Below are positions 11,101-26,100 of a DNA stretch of 64,000 nucleotides, one piece after another. Source of the stretch: Gari tellinella (taxonomy: Eukaryota > Mollusca > Bivalvia > Cardiida > Psammobiidae); the NCBI GenBank assembly GCA_922989275.2, contig OV277857.1:84747321-84811320 (forward strand). Direction: 5' to 3'. The stretch's first letter is position 1; each line of letters starts with the position of its first letter. A model generated the notes under the pieces. That model was not told the DNA's origin, did not search any database, and was given only the letters and a program-made list of their open reading frames with translations. Both the position numbers and the translations under genes were made by a program.

Positions 11101-14100
11101 TCTCAAACTTATCTCATATGCTTTAGAACCTAACTTTAGAAGACTCTGGCAAACATACCTTGAAACAGCCCCTGGCACAGGCATCCTCACATTGACCTTG
11201 ATGGCCTCCTTCCTAGCTGGAATGTCACAGGTCAGTCTCAGAGTGACCACAATGTCCCTGCAGTACAACAACACATAGCAGTCAGGAAAGTTTAACCCTT
11301 TACATCATAGCCTCTTTCTAGATTTGAAGGCAGGTGACCACTTAAAGCTGGTTGAAAGTAAAGCAGAATGCACCCTAAGGCGCATTCTGCTTTACTTTCA
11401 ACCTGCTTTAAGTCACTATTTGCTAGTATATAAGTAATATTTCTAATTGTACATGTTCATGCCTGTATAATCTTGAACTATTTTCTTTGGCATAGGGATA
11501 AATCAAAATGCGCTAAAAGGTGATTCTATCAGGTAAAGGGTTAAATTAGATGTACATAAGCTAAAAACTTTATACTATCTGCACTGTCCAACTCTGATAT
11601 GACTACTACTTTAAAGAAGACTAATAAATGGAGTTAGATATAGATGGAAGCTTAACCCATTACCCAATAGCCTGTTTCTAGTTTTGAAGACAGGTGACCA
11701 CTTAAAATAGGTTGAAAGTAAAGCAGAAAGCACTTCAAGATATGTTGTAGTTTACTCTAAGCTACCATCTGCTAGGATATAGAAAACATTTCTTATGATG
11801 CATATCCATGACTGTATAAAGTCGAACTATTTTCGACAGCATTAAAAGGTGTAAAAGGTAATGGGTTCTTTGTCTTTGTAGCATGGTTTGAGAGCAAACA
11901 GAACAAATGTTTTAGGAAAGGTTGTAGAGGTTACACCTTAACTGTATATGGGTCTTCTCATAACATGATGATATATACATGTATCAGGGGTATGTTTCAT
12001 ACCTACTGCCTTCTGAGTCTCCTATAAAACTCTTCAATCTAAATGGCTGATGGAGTGCCATGGCCCCAGTTATATTGTATGTCATGGCAGAAAACTGGAG
12101 AAAAGAAACAGTTTCATAAAAACAAATGCCAGATGGTACTAATGAGTTGTCAAAATAGAGCATTTGATCAAGACATATAGGAGAATTTGCTGATTCTTTT
12201 GATTTTTTTAATGCCATATTCATGAATACTATAAAAGCCCACAAATAGCATCTATGCCCTTAAATATTTACTGCAAAATCTTAAAAATATATCTATAACA
12301 GATTTTTTCTTTGTGCCCCTAAACAAACAATACCCATAGATTAAGTCAGTTTGCGCTTCATGATAATTCTACAGTCAAATTTGTGTTAAGTCTTTGATGA
12401 ATAATGAACAATTTATGTGACAGATAACTGCTTGATGCAGACCAAACATAAAGCAGAAAGCTCCATTTGTTCTACATTAAGCTGTCACCTGTCATACAGA
12501 CTACAAATGCATTGTATATTTAGTAGCAGCTTAATTCTTGACCCAATAGTCTGTTTCTGGCATTGAAGATAGGTGACAACTTAAAGCAGGCTGAAAGTAA
12601 AGCAGAATGTGCCTTAAGGCACATTCTGCTTTACTTTCAGCCTGCTTGAAGCTACTGTCTACCAGGATATAGGACATATTTCTTATGGTGAATATTCATG
12701 ACTGTATAAAATAAAGCTGTTTTCTTCAGTTAGGGAATAAATTAAAGGCATACTTATGGAATAATGGGTTAAAATAGGTATGAGTGTAGGTAGCTGTAAA
12801 CAGTTATTTCCAACTTGTTCATGGTTTCAATTTCTATCTATAGTGTAATGGGTCATCACAGGTTTGACTGTGTTGACAAGGGTGGCCATACCTCTCCTAC
12901 TGGAGGGTCCAGTACTAGGACTCGTGATGTGGTAAAGTCAGACTCCTTGGCACACTTGTGGAATGTACACCTGTCCAACTGAACCTGACTACCATAGCCT
13001 GAAGAGCAAATAACATTAACTCATAGCTTGTTTCTAGAATTGAAGATAGGTGACCACTTAACCCATTACCCCATAGCCTGTTTCTAGAATTGAAGATAGG
13101 TGACCACTTAACCCATTACCCCATAGCCTGTTTCTAGAATTGAAGATAGGTGACCACTTAATCCATTATCCCATAGCCTGTTTCTAGAATTAAAGATAGG
13201 TGACCACTTAATCCATTATCCCATAGCCTGTTTCTAGAATTGAAGATAGGTGATCACTTAACCCATTACCCCATAGCCTGTTTCGAGAATTGAAGATAGG
13301 TGATCACTTAACCCATTACCCCATAGCCTGTTTCTAGAATTGAAGATAGGTGACCACTTAATCCATTATCCCATAGCCTGTTTCTAGAATTGAAGATAGG
13401 TGACCACTTAACCCCTTACCCCATAGCCTGTCTCTAGAATTGAAGATAGGTGACCACTTAACCCATTACCCCATAGTCTGTCTCTAGAATTGAAGATAGG
13501 TGACCACTTAACCCCTTACCCCATAGCCTGTTTCTAGAATTGAAGATAGGTGACCACTTAACCCATTACCCCATAGCCTGTTTCTAGAATTGAAGATAGG
13601 TGATCACTTAACCCATTACCCCATAGCCTGTTTCGAGAATTGAAGATAGGTGACCACTGAAAGCAGGTTGAAAGTAAAGCAGAATGCGCCTTAAGGCGCA
13701 TTTTGCTTTACTTTCAGCCTGCTTTAAGCTACCATTTGTTAGAATATAGAAAATATTTGTGTTGGTGCATATTCATTACTGTATAAATTGGAAATATTTA
13801 TTCAGTGGAAGAATAAAGTGAAGGTGTAAAAAGGCGTATTTATGGGGTAATGGGTTAAACAGCAATATCAAATACATGGGAGGTTAGAAAACTAATATCA
13901 TTGAATTAATATAAATATCGCAAATCAAAGACTCTATAACAGTCCAACTTTATTGTTTAATCCACCATCCCATTGGTATGCCTTTTAAAGCATTTGATTA
14001 ATTGAAAAAAACAGTTCCAATTTATACAGTCATGAATATGTACCATAAGAAATATTTTCTATATCCTAGCAAATGGTAGCTTAAAGTAGGCTGAGAAAAA

Positions 14101-17100
14101 AAAGAGCAGAATAAGCCTCAGTAAACTATAAGTGGTCAGCATTATCTGTCTTCAAAACTAGAAACCGGCTATGAGGTAATGGGTTACTAGAACTTTTAAA
14201 GTTCTAAGTATAAAGATAGAGTGCAATGTTCTGGGAATTTCAAGTATTTCCCCATCTGTTTTAAAGCTTAACACTCGAGCATATTTTCTCCAACTTACTG
14301 AAATACTAGTACTTCAGAATATGGCAATAATATAATTCATGTTTAGCTTTGGTTTGCAAACACCTCATGTGATTTTCAGATATATGGACAAATGATTTGT
14401 CTAATTAATACCTTCAAGTTATTAAGCTTAACTCTCGGGGATATTTTCATTAACTTTTTTAACTGAAATACTACAGTAAAACCTCTCTATTACAACCACA
14501 AAAAGAAGGCTAATTGATTGTATAAAATACAGGTGACAGCTTAAAGCAAGGTGACAGTAAAGCAGAAAGCTCCTAAAGGAGCTTTCTGTTTTACAGTCAC
14601 CTTACTTTAAGCAGTCAACTGTCTTAAATACCTACTAATTAACACAATTAAGTGACGTAATAGAAAGGTTTTATTGTAGTTTTATAATAAGATCTTACCC
14701 TTTTCAGCTGTTCCAGTAACTATGAGGTCCTCATTCAAGGCCAACTTTATTTGTGGGAAGCCGATGAGGAAATTCTTGACATTGATTGATCCGTTCACCT
14801 CCATCCTAGACACTGTACTCTGTAACACACAGTAACCAGTACATCAATATCATCACCCTTCTTTCATAACCCTTTACTCAATAGATATGTTTTGACACAT
14901 CTAAATAACCCTTTCCCCCATGGAAGCACCTTTTAGCGCATTCAATTTTTTCCTACACTGAAGAAAACAGTTCCAATCTATACAGTCATGCATGAATATG
15001 TATCATAAAAATATTTTACTATTTTCTAGCAGATGGTAGCTTAAAGCAGACTGAAAGTAAAGCAGAATGTGCCTTAAGGCACATTCTGCTTTACTTTCAG
15101 CATGCTTTAAGTAGTCACCTGTCTCCAAAACTAGAAATAGGCCATAGTTTAAAGGGTTAAATCCTCCATTAAAGAAAACAATTCCATTCTAAACAGTAAT
15201 GAATGTGCCACATAAGAAAAACTTCCTATATCCTAGCAGAAGGTAGCTTAAAGCAGGCTCTAAGTAAAGCAGAATGTTCCTGTAGGTTCATTCTGCTTTA
15301 CTTTCAACCAGCTTTAAGTGGCCACCTGTCTTAACAAGAGCCCCATGGGGCATATTTCGCTCACCTGAGAATAGCTGATAAAATGATTTATGTCCAAGAC
15401 GGGGTCATTATTTACCCGAAGGGCATAATTTGACCAATCTTGATAGAGGACCTGTAGATGATGCTATGTGCCAAATATCTGAGCTCTGGCCCTTGTAGCT
15501 TTTGAAGAGAAGATTTTTTAAGTTTTTATAGAATAAATCTATTTTTAGCTCCGGTGACCTAGATATGCAACCGACCGGAACCTTTTGATCAAAATACCTA
15601 AAGGATATTTAGAAGATTCACCATGCCAAATATCAAAGCACTGGTCATATTAGTGTCAGAGAAGAAGACATTTGAAATTTTCACTATATAACTCTATGTA
15701 AAACTATGACCCCAGGGGCATAATTTGAACAAACTTGATAGAGAACCTATGCTATGTGCCAAATATTTAAGCTCTGGCCCTTGTAGTTTCAGACAAGAAG
15801 ATTTTTTAAGTTTTCATTGAAAAAATCTATTTTTAGCTCCTGTGACCTAGATATGCAACCGACTGGAACCATTTGAACAATATTGGTATAGGACATCTAG
15901 AAGTGTCACCATGATAAATATCAAAGCTCTGGCCATATTAGTTTCAGTGAAGAAGACATTTGAAATTTTCACTATATAACTCTATGTAAAACTGTGACCC
16001 CCGGGGCGGGGCCAATTTTGACCCCAGGGGCATAATTTGAACAAACTTGATAGAGAACCTATGCTATGTGCCAAATATTTAAGCTCTGGCCCTTGTAGTT
16101 TCAGACAAGAAGATTTTTTAAGTTTTCATTGAAAAAAATCTATTTTTAGCTCCTGTGACCTAGATATGCAACCGACTGGAACCATTTGAACAATATTGGT
16201 ATAGGACATCTAGAAGTGTCACCATGATAAATATCAAAGCTCTGGCCATATTAGTTTCAGAGGAGAAGACGTTTGAAAATTTCACTATATAACTCTATGT
16301 AAAACTGTGACCCCGGGGCGGGGCCAATATTGACCCCAGGGGAATAATTTGAACAAACTTGATAGAGAACCTGTAGGTGATGCTATGTGCCAAATATCTA
16401 AGCTCTGGCCCTTGTAGTTTTTGACAAGAAGATTTTTTAAGATTTCCTTATTTTTTCACTTTGGTTGCCATGGCAACCAGAGTTCTCCATTGTTTTTAAT
16501 TCTTTAACAAATCTGAAAGAGCTTGACCCAAGGAACATTTCTGTAAAGTTTGGTTAAAATCTGTTCAGCGGTATAGGAGGAGATGTCATTTGAAGCAATT
16601 GTTAATGACAACGGACGGCGCACACCGCACGACGCACGAAGACGGACGCCGGACACAGGGCCATCCCAATAGCTCACCTTTATTGCAAAATGACAAACTG
16701 TGAACTTTTCCTCATATTATGCAACGTAGGACCCATTCATCCCTTCATCTGCATGAGGATTCACTGATGGTGTTAAACATAGATTCTAAAGAATCTTTTT
16801 GACACAATGGGCCCTAGCTCATTCTTTAAAACACAATGGGCCCTAGCTCATTCTTTAAAACACAATGGGCCCTAGCTCATTCTTTAAAACACAATGGGCC
16901 CTAGCTCATTCTTTAAAACACAATGGGCCCTAGCTCATTCTTTAAAACACAATGGGCCCTAGCTCATTCTTTAAAACACAATGGGCCCTAGCTCATTCTT
17001 TAAAACACAATGGGCCCTAGCTCATTCTTTAAAACACAATGGGCCCTACTCATTCTTTAAAACTTCAGTACCTGCAAAAAGTACATTTGTCCCATGCAAA

Positions 17101-20100
17101 TAGTGCAGATCCAGATATAGAGCCCTCTGCATTGTTTGTCATTTTGCAATTCATGGCAAAAAAAACCTACATAGTTATAAATAGACTAGACCTAATAGGA
17201 AACTGAAAGTGTCCATTAAAAGTTCCAGGGGTGAACAAGTTAAAGGTTTTCCAATATAATTCTACATACAGCAAGTTCTCACAAGGTTGAGCCAAGTTTG
17301 CACAATCTAAACAAACTTGATAGATAATTTCTAGACAATGCAATCTACAGGCTCTTAGTCACAAAGTTTTGAAGAAAAATATTGTCTTAGTTTCTTTTTT
17401 GTGTAATTTATTGTAGATACCCATGGGCTAATTTTCAAGCAAGGGACATAATTTGAACAACTTGTTCGAGATCATTATACTTCAGCATTGTTAACAGCAG
17501 TGCCAAGTTTGACTACCCTGGCATTGCCAATAGTTTGAAACACTTTTTGACTTGGGCCCATGCTTATAAAGAAATTGAGTTGAGTCTTAAATCATTCTCA
17601 AGCATTTGATTGGTCAGATTTGAGCCTAGGCTCAAATCTGACCAATCAAATGCTTGAGAACAAACTCAGACTCAACTCAAACGCTTTATAAGCATGGACC
17701 CTGGTTTCTGTACAGAATCTGAACACTTGGCACTTATACCAGAGTTTTTCAAAAAGTAATGACACTTGATCGATAACTTCAAAATAATAAGTGCAAAATA
17801 TGTGTGATATATCATTTTAAAGAGCAATTCTTTGCCTGCACGATGGTATAATGCAGGATAAGATCACATAAGTCTATAAGTCACAACATGATATTGATTT
17901 TTGGCACAGTTTGGGAGATGTACCAGAGCTAGAGATACCCAATGGCACTCATGCAGGGGAAAGGGTTTAGTATCTCAGTAATTTTACTACATGATTGTTA
18001 TAAAAGCACAAGGTTAAGTATTTGCAACATTTTTCAATTTTACACACTTACTTACATCTGAGTTTATCACAGCCACGATTTTCTCAACAACTTCTATAAA
18101 TAACTCATTCTTCTTTGAAGCCTGTAAAAACATTCAAAACATTGTCAATTGGATATAACAATCATATGGAAACATATATTAAGTTTAGTTTATGAAGCAA
18201 GGTTAAGTTTTTTGTGTTTGGGTCAGTTGAGGACTAAGCACTAGAGTTAAAGTGGTGGATATTCGCATGCTTATGCACCTCAGTAAGTATAGTATGCTGC
18301 ATCAAAGTTTGATGACCTTGCCTTTTACCTCTGTGACGTACATTCATTTTTGCGGATAGCTCATTTAAGAACATTTTTCGCATACTGAAGCATACCCTGG
18401 GGCATCATGTTTTACTAACATATTTCTGGTGTAAGTCTACAATTAAGCTTGTGTTGAAATGGTACAAAGGTAGTTAAACTTGTAAGACAGTAGACAGAAT
18501 AATACATAACAAGAGTGACACAGGAAACTCCCTAGGCAGCTTTCTGTACTTTTGCCATCCTGATCTAAGTAGCACAAGTGTTTTTCAGAGACCTTCATAC
18601 TTCTTGCTCAAATATAGTAAAACCTCTTTATTACGACCACTAACCTGTGTTAATTATCAGGTGTTTAATACAGGTGACTGCTTAAAGCAAAGTGAATGTA
18701 AAACAGAAAGCTCCTTCAGGAGCTTTCTGTTTTACGTTCACCTTGCTTTAAGCTGGCACCTGTCTTTTATTCTGTCAGTTTGACTCAATTAGCCTTCTTT
18801 TAACGGTCGTAAGAGAGGTTTTTACTTTACTCACTAAACCCTTTCCTCTTCATACAAATGCCTCTTTTTTACTCTTTTACTAGTTCTTCAAAAACAAAAA
18901 GCCTTTTAATGGTTAAACCCAGACCTGATAAAGAGCCATTGGCTAACATTCTCTTAAATCCTGACAGGTGGCTGCTTAAAGGCTCAGTCACACCTTACCG
19001 GATAGCGTAAACGGACGTCCAACGGAGAACAAAATATCCAATCCGTTCGTCTCCGTTCGCATTCGTTTCTTGTCCGTTTTTTATTCGGTATATTCGCTCA
19101 TTGTCCGGCCATGTCCGGTGATGTCCGTTCAATCCGGTTGAAAGTTTTAAACATGTTGAAAACTTGAAAACGGATTCCACCGGACAAAAATGTACGTTAG
19201 ATATACGGTAGATGTGCGTTTGTATACGTTTTGTTCGGAATGCATACGTTCATTGTCCTGTACGTGTCCTGTTCGTATTCGTTGATATCCGGTGTACTGG
19301 ATTCACGGACCGGAGTATTACCTGACACCTAACGGACCAACCGGACATGCTCCGGTAATCAAACGCTGGTTAAACGGACACCTACCGACGAGGAAACGGA
19401 GGTCTGTGTGACCAAACTGGTGGCATACATCTTATCGGGAAAAATAAAACGTGTTTTTCTTGTAGATTATTTTCATAATATTCATATAATGTCATTGCTG
19501 ATACATTTATGGAAATCTGAGAAACATTTATTAATACGTCATGAAGTGTCGTGGTCGTGTTCGACTGCAGTATCCAGCATCTCTACTCTAGGCTCAGATT
19601 GACCTGCAAGGTGCCAATTTGAACACCTTAATTCTTGCACAGAACAGAAGGAGGAGAAGATGGCAGGGGAGATGGTGGTCTAGGACTTGGCTAGGCCCTT
19701 AAAGGCGCATGGAGTTTGGACTATACGATCAACTCGTCTCGGAGTTGCGGAGAGAAGCCAATAGGTCTTTTATCAATTTCATGAGAATGACTCCTGAAAT
19801 GGTTGATGAGATTTTGTCTCGAGTTGGTCCTAGGATAACCAGACAGTTCACATTTTACAGAGACTCCGTCGTGCCAGGCATGAAGTTAGTCATCACGCTC
19901 AGACATCTCGCCTCTGGGTCCAAGTATACAAATATGCGATCCGCTTGGAGAATAGCTCACAACACTATCTCTGTTGTTGTGCGAGAGGTTATAGTTTTAT
20001 CTACCGGTATCATTCTTAATCAATAATAGGAAAACAGATTTTTTGTATTGTTATTTTTATAGTTAATAGCAATTTAAATTCTGATAAAGTCATTTTACTG

Positions 20101-23100
20101 ACCATATTTACAAGTACCCCCCCCCCCCCACCAGTCTTTCCGCCAAAGGTTTGCCCACCGCCTGTCTGTATGGGTGCCTAAATCGATACTTTTGTGGCCA
20201 TAATAATTATCCACATTAGTGATCAACATTATCCTGACCAATTTTTATGACATAAATTAATCTGGCCATTTCTTTAATCTGGCCCTTAGCGGGAACATGG
20301 TAAGTGTAAGGACTACCTTCTAGATCATTTTCTTCCAAAGTTAGAGCAATACAATTTTCTGTCATATGGCTAGTCATGCAAAACAAGATCAAAGGAAATA
20401 GCCACATCCGACAAATATTGTAAGTTCGTCCATATGTCTGTCTGTTCGTATTATGCACCTATCGAATGATGCCTTTATGTCCGTCTGTTCAGAATTCTTG
20501 GTCCTGCGATAACTTTGAAACCGTGCAAGATAAATTGATGAAATTTAGTATATGAATAGTTCGTATTATGGAGTTTATGCACATTATTATGTATGTTTCC
20601 TTGGACCAATATTCTGGTAATTATGGTAACGGAACCGATGTGAGACTTATACATGTAGTGTGTTGCATTTACAATTGCAGATGTGCAGAGCAATCATAGA
20701 CGAATGGAGGCGACGAGGGGCTGTTTAAGCTTTCGGAAATCTCTCCAGTTTCAGGCTGTGATATGTCGTATTCATCTTGGGTTTCTATGCCTTCTTGGTA
20801 TCTCGTCCTTTCAGCATTTGCAGCGTCGCTTTTGATAGAAGAAGTAGATGGGCATGTAGAGACCTTTCGCTGGGCCCTGGTTTTTCTCTTCCTCGAAATC
20901 TTTAATTTCGGTGGCATCACTGTTGTTCAAATTAAACGATACTGAGAACTTTTGATTTATCCGTTACGTGACCGTAACATATACGTTTATCGAACGTTCC
21001 AAGAACGTTACGTCAGTTATCCATGCGTTGCACTTTCGTTTTATCCGGTATGTGTCCGTTTTGCGTACGGGCATATCCGTTAAGTTACCGCTAGTTATCC
21101 TTTACTCGTTCGGTAAGTGTTCGGTTACCGTGCGTTTTATTCGGTCCGGCACCAAATCTGAGCGCCTCGCGGACAAATTTTGCCACCGAATACTTTTCTG
21201 TGACTCATTTCTTTTCCGTTTGAAGTCCGTTTGTGCCATCCGGTGAGGTGTGACAGCACCTTAAAGCATGTTGAAAGTAAGACACAAAGAGATTTCTGTT
21301 TTACTTCCATCCTGCTTGAAGCAGCCATCTGTCTTAGTTCTATATTGAGAAATCCATTTACACATTGTTCTGAACTATCACTTACTGTGATTAAATATAC
21401 CCCCACCAGCACTTTGACAAATCAAAACCATAATCACAGTATTTAATTTTACGAAAAGTGAGATAATTAAAAAAGGAAGTGACAAATCAAAACCACCATA
21501 ATCACAGGTGCACAAATTCAGATGGTGTTATAAAAATACTGCAAAATTTTAAAAAGTTCTTTTGAGACATGACAGAGTAAAGATCAGGATTTAATTTCAT
21601 ATACATGTATTGAAATTAAGAAAAGGGAGATAACTCAAGAAGAAAATGACAAATCAAACTGCAATTCCAGGTGCACAACTTCAGATGGTGAACAACAATA
21701 CTGCATAATTAACAAGAGCATCACATCTGGGTGTCAACGTTCGTGTTTTGTTATCCTTATACATCCCGCTCGATGTTTTGTGTACCAGGCTGGGGATACA
21801 GGAGGTGACAGCTGCCTTACGTTCTAGGCGTCTTAGATGGTATGGACAATTGGACATGTCGTTCGCTCCTCATCCTCAATAAAGTCCATCACCAATATGG
21901 AGGTTCAAAGTCCAAGAGTGCGCGGGAGACCAAGAAAGACATGGTCTGATTGTGTGAAGGCAGACATGGATGTATGCAACCCACTAGACAGAGCTGCTTG
22001 GAGATCTAGTATCAGACATACTAGCCGCATGCTGCCTACCCCAGATGCTTGGAAACCCGCAGCAGATGACAAATGAAATCAGGATTAAGTAAGTAAGTAA
22101 GTATTAAGAAGGAACAGTGAGATATTCTAATTGTTTTTGTCTGTCTTGACTATTTATCCATATGTCTACTGTGGGGATCTAAGTGACCTTAAACCTTTGA
22201 ATTGTCTGACATGACCCACTTAAACTGAGCTCAAGAGCTTCTTGCATTGAGTACACACGCCAAATATGAAGTCTCTAACACATGTTGTTTCCAAGTTATT
22301 ACCAATGTTAGATTATCCCTATTTGACCTCTAAATGACCTTGACATTTGTCAGACATAACTCAAGGTGTACTGAGCTCAAGAGCTTTTTAAGTCAAGTTC
22401 AAATATCAAATAAAAAGTCTCTATTACATGCGGTTCCAAAAATGTCGCCAATTTTAAATTCACCCTATTTACCTCTAAATGACCTGTAAATGACCTTGAG
22501 TTTTGTCAGACAGGAACTAAATTGTACTGAGCTCAAGAGCTGTACGCGGTGAGTACACATACCAAATATGAAGTCTGTATCACATGTAGTTCGAAAGTTA
22601 TGGCCAATATTAAGATTTCGGACGACAGCAATAACAACGACGGTAAAGCCGACAACAACACAGACGCTGGAGTGATTACAATAGCTCCATATTTCTTTCT
22701 AAACAGAAAAGCCAAAAAAAAGATCTGTTGGAGGATGGTAGACAAAATTTATGTATTAAAACTAAGAAAAGGGGAGATAATTCAAGAACAAAATGTTGAA
22801 TCCAAACTGCAATCACAGGTGCACAACTTCAAATGATGTGGAGCATGGTTCTTACCTGATCTGTTCCTGTATCCACTACAGGTTTGTTGGCTGCTGATCC
22901 AGGTAAAAGTTTTGTTTCTATACCAAACTGAAACAAAAGTGTACATGCATAGAATTTTACAAGGCTGAATTCACATTTAACAAGAAAATACATAAAGTTA
23001 CAATTAACTCTCAATCCCTGCATTTAATCTTGATACACACACGTTACGCGGCGTCTGATCTGGATTCAAGCTGTTTGCAATGTTAGCCAAGTCTTTATTT

Positions 23101-26100
23101 TCCCTCCCTATAACGACTCCCTCAGAACAACACACACAATCTGTGTCTCCCATTGGGTGTCTTTGTAGAGAGGGATCACTGTACTTCTGATTTCTGTATG
23201 GTTTAGTTACGGCTGTTGTGAATCTTCTCAAATTAAGAGGTAACTGTAGCAGACCCAGAGTATTTACTTATTCCTGTTAAACAGTGAGGTAAATGAAAGT
23301 AGAACCAACAGGTTATACAGGTAAGCTAAAACTTCTGGTACTAGTAACTAGCCTACCACTCTAGATGACAAGTCTTTAGCTGGGGACCGTTCCTCCTGTA
23401 AGACAACTGGTGTTGACTGTATGAACGGCTGAAGCTTCTCTGTGGTTCCCAGCTGTACATAACCTTCACACTGAAAACAATAGAAACATTCCAAATAACT
23501 ATTAGACTGCTAACTGGAACTTGCCTGGTATCTGCAAATAATACTAGGATATAGAAATATTTCTAATGGTGCTTATTCAAGATTGTACAAAGTTGAACTA
23601 CTTTCTATGCATATTTACGGAGTAATGGGTTAATGCCAGGTTGAAAGTAAAGTGGAATGCTCCTAAAGGAGCATCATACTTTACTTTCAGCATGCTTTTA
23701 GGTCCTTTCTAGAAAAGTTTTATATTTTCATGATCAGGACATTCTAGATGGGCACTAAGTCTTTTAGTGTATGAGCAATTAGAGGTGTGAAAAGGTGTGT
23801 GTTATCGAGTAATGGGTTAATGCAGGTCAAAAACAAAACAGAAATCTCCTTTAGGGAGTTTCCGCTTCACCTTTGTACTGCAGTAATCGGCCACCTGTAT
23901 TAGAGACTAATACTTCGTCTAAATTCAAATGAGTAGCTGCTTATCAAAAGTATGATTGTAGAGTATGTGGGACACTTGTGAATCAAAAGTTTGTACCATG
24001 ATTTCATCCAATAGCTCATTCATCAATAGAAGATTGGCTTGTATGGACTGTTCTGTTACAACACCACAGAAGTCTTTACAGATGTAATACAACCTGAAAC
24101 ATATGTGTACACAATTCTACCAATATCACTGAAGCTCCTGCTAACCTTTCCTTCTATTAGTGTATATTAACACTTCATGAAAACAGTGTAGACCCAGAAC
24201 AGACAGCTCTGTCTGATCAGGGTCTGTACTGTTTTCTTATAGGATTAGTCTCACATGAGTGAACTTTTCCCCCGCAGAATATTTACCTGAATTTATTAGC
24301 CAATGTAATAGTTTTATCATACATATTCATAGTGGGTGGAATTTCATAAGGCACATTCTGCTTTACTTTCAACCTGCTTTAAGTGGTCACTTATTTTCAA
24401 AACTGTAAACATGCTATGGGGTAATGGGTTAACTCTTGAATCATTCACAGTAACACAAGACTAGAACAGCCTTCGAATAGTTGATTAATACTAAAACATT
24501 GTTAGCCTTTTCACTTTAACCCTTTACCCCTTTGCCTGTTTCTAGTTTTGAAGACAGGTGACCTCTTAAAGCAGGTTGAAAGTAAAGCCGAATGTGCCTA
24601 ACAGCACATTTTGCTTCACTTTCAGCCTGCTTTAAAGCAATCTTCCATCTCCTAGGGTTTATAACATATTTCTTATGATGCATGTTCATGACTGTATAAA
24701 TTGGAAGCATTTTCTTTAGTGGAGGAATAAATAATTAAATGCACTACGGCGCTTCGATGGAGGAAAGGGTTAATTTGATAATTTACAGTTGGCTTGCTAG
24801 GCAATACTCTTTATTCCATTCCCAGAGCTCCGGATAAGAAGAGTATTGCTGATGTTAAAACAACTAGTATGCGCCAGACTTATTGTCGCGGGGGCATAAA
24901 ACCCTTATAAATGTCTCCAACCAAACCATATGTTGTGACTACCCATACCATATGGTTTGGTTGAGGTAGTAAAGCATTTAACCTTTACCCCATAGACTGT
25001 TTCTAGTTTTGAAGACAGGTGATCACTTAAAGCAGGTTGAAAGTAAAGCAAAATGTGCCTTAAGGTGCATTCTGCTTTACTTTCAGTCTGCTTTAAGCTA
25101 CCATTTGCTAGCTAGATATAAAATATATTTCTTATGGTACATATTCGTGACCATATAAATTGGAACTATTTTCTTTGGTGGAGGAATACACTAGAGGCAT
25201 AAAAAGGAATTTTTATAGTGTAATGGGTTAAGGCCAAGATATTGGTTTATTTTGTATTATCTGGAGCACTGCTCCCTGACCAAACCTACCGACTGAGGAA
25301 CTCAATGACCATTACAGGTGTCAGCTCTGTCAAAGAACAGGCTATAAAGTACACACCATTCCTCTGTATATTGTAGAAGCTTATGCCATTGTAAACCTAC
25401 AATAGATAAATGCCAAGAGCATAACACTGGTGAAAGAAAACAATCTGCTGCTCCACATACCTCATGAATAGTGAATAGACATACAGCGTTCCCCCTCTAC
25501 AACAACACCCAATGGGAGACAAAAAATGTGTACCAGTATGTTGTTCGGAGGGAGTCGTTATAGGGAGGGAAATTGGCTTATATTTGCAAACAGCTTAAAT
25601 CCAGATCAGTCGCAACGTAAGGCGGTGTCTGATCTGGATTCAAGCTGTTTAGTCACTCTTCATTATTTCTTTTATTTGTCAAAAAACAGCAGACGACAAT
25701 TTTTAGCAGACGCTATTGCAGCAGAGAAAGACATAAACAGTGGCAAATGTTTTTTGTGAGTAGGGGGTCGTTGTTCGGAGGGCCGTTGTAGGGAGGGAAC
25801 ACTGTAGTTCCAGATAAGTGCAATATTTCATATGTATACAGTGAAACCTCTCATAACTGGACACTTATAAAACCATATTTTCTGTCTCTAAACCAGTCGG
25901 TGACATACAGCAGCTTAATGCAGGATAGAAGTAAGGCAGAAAGCGCCCTTTAGGAGCTTTCTGCCTTACCAATTCCCTGCATCAAGAAGTCACCTGTCTT
26001 TAATGGTCTACATTTTTTACACAAAGTATTCAGTTAGAGAGGTTTCAAAAAGATTTAAAATAACAATATACTGTACACTGACTGCTATCTATGAGCTGCT

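Larger units (their letters stand above)
18979..21260 (+). mobile_element. Decayed PIF/Harbinger transposon nested in a palindromic MITE
   Basis: Left end GGCTCAGTCACACC and the reverse complement of the right end, GGTGCTGTCACACC, form an imperfect terminal inverted repeat that continues as CTTACCGGATAG versus TCACCGGATGG. TTA(AA) lies on both sides (18976-18980 and 21261-21265), compatible with the 3-bp TTA duplication of this superfamily. The flanks, ACAGGTGGCTGCTTAAA and TTAAAGCATGTTGAAAGTAA, are two halves of a palindromic MITE core, so the element landed inside one. Dense repeats of CCGTT/CCGGA occur near both ends. Confidence 0.82.

Noticed and set aside
13020..13655. Regular 50-bp repeats, superficially like a CRISPR array
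   Set aside because: There are no unique spacers: the whole unit repeats, it derives from a MITE end, and the genome is animal.
20100..20130. Poly-C run as a functional i-motif or G4
   Set aside because: An isolated 11-base C run inside a decayed Harbinger element; no further supporting tracts.
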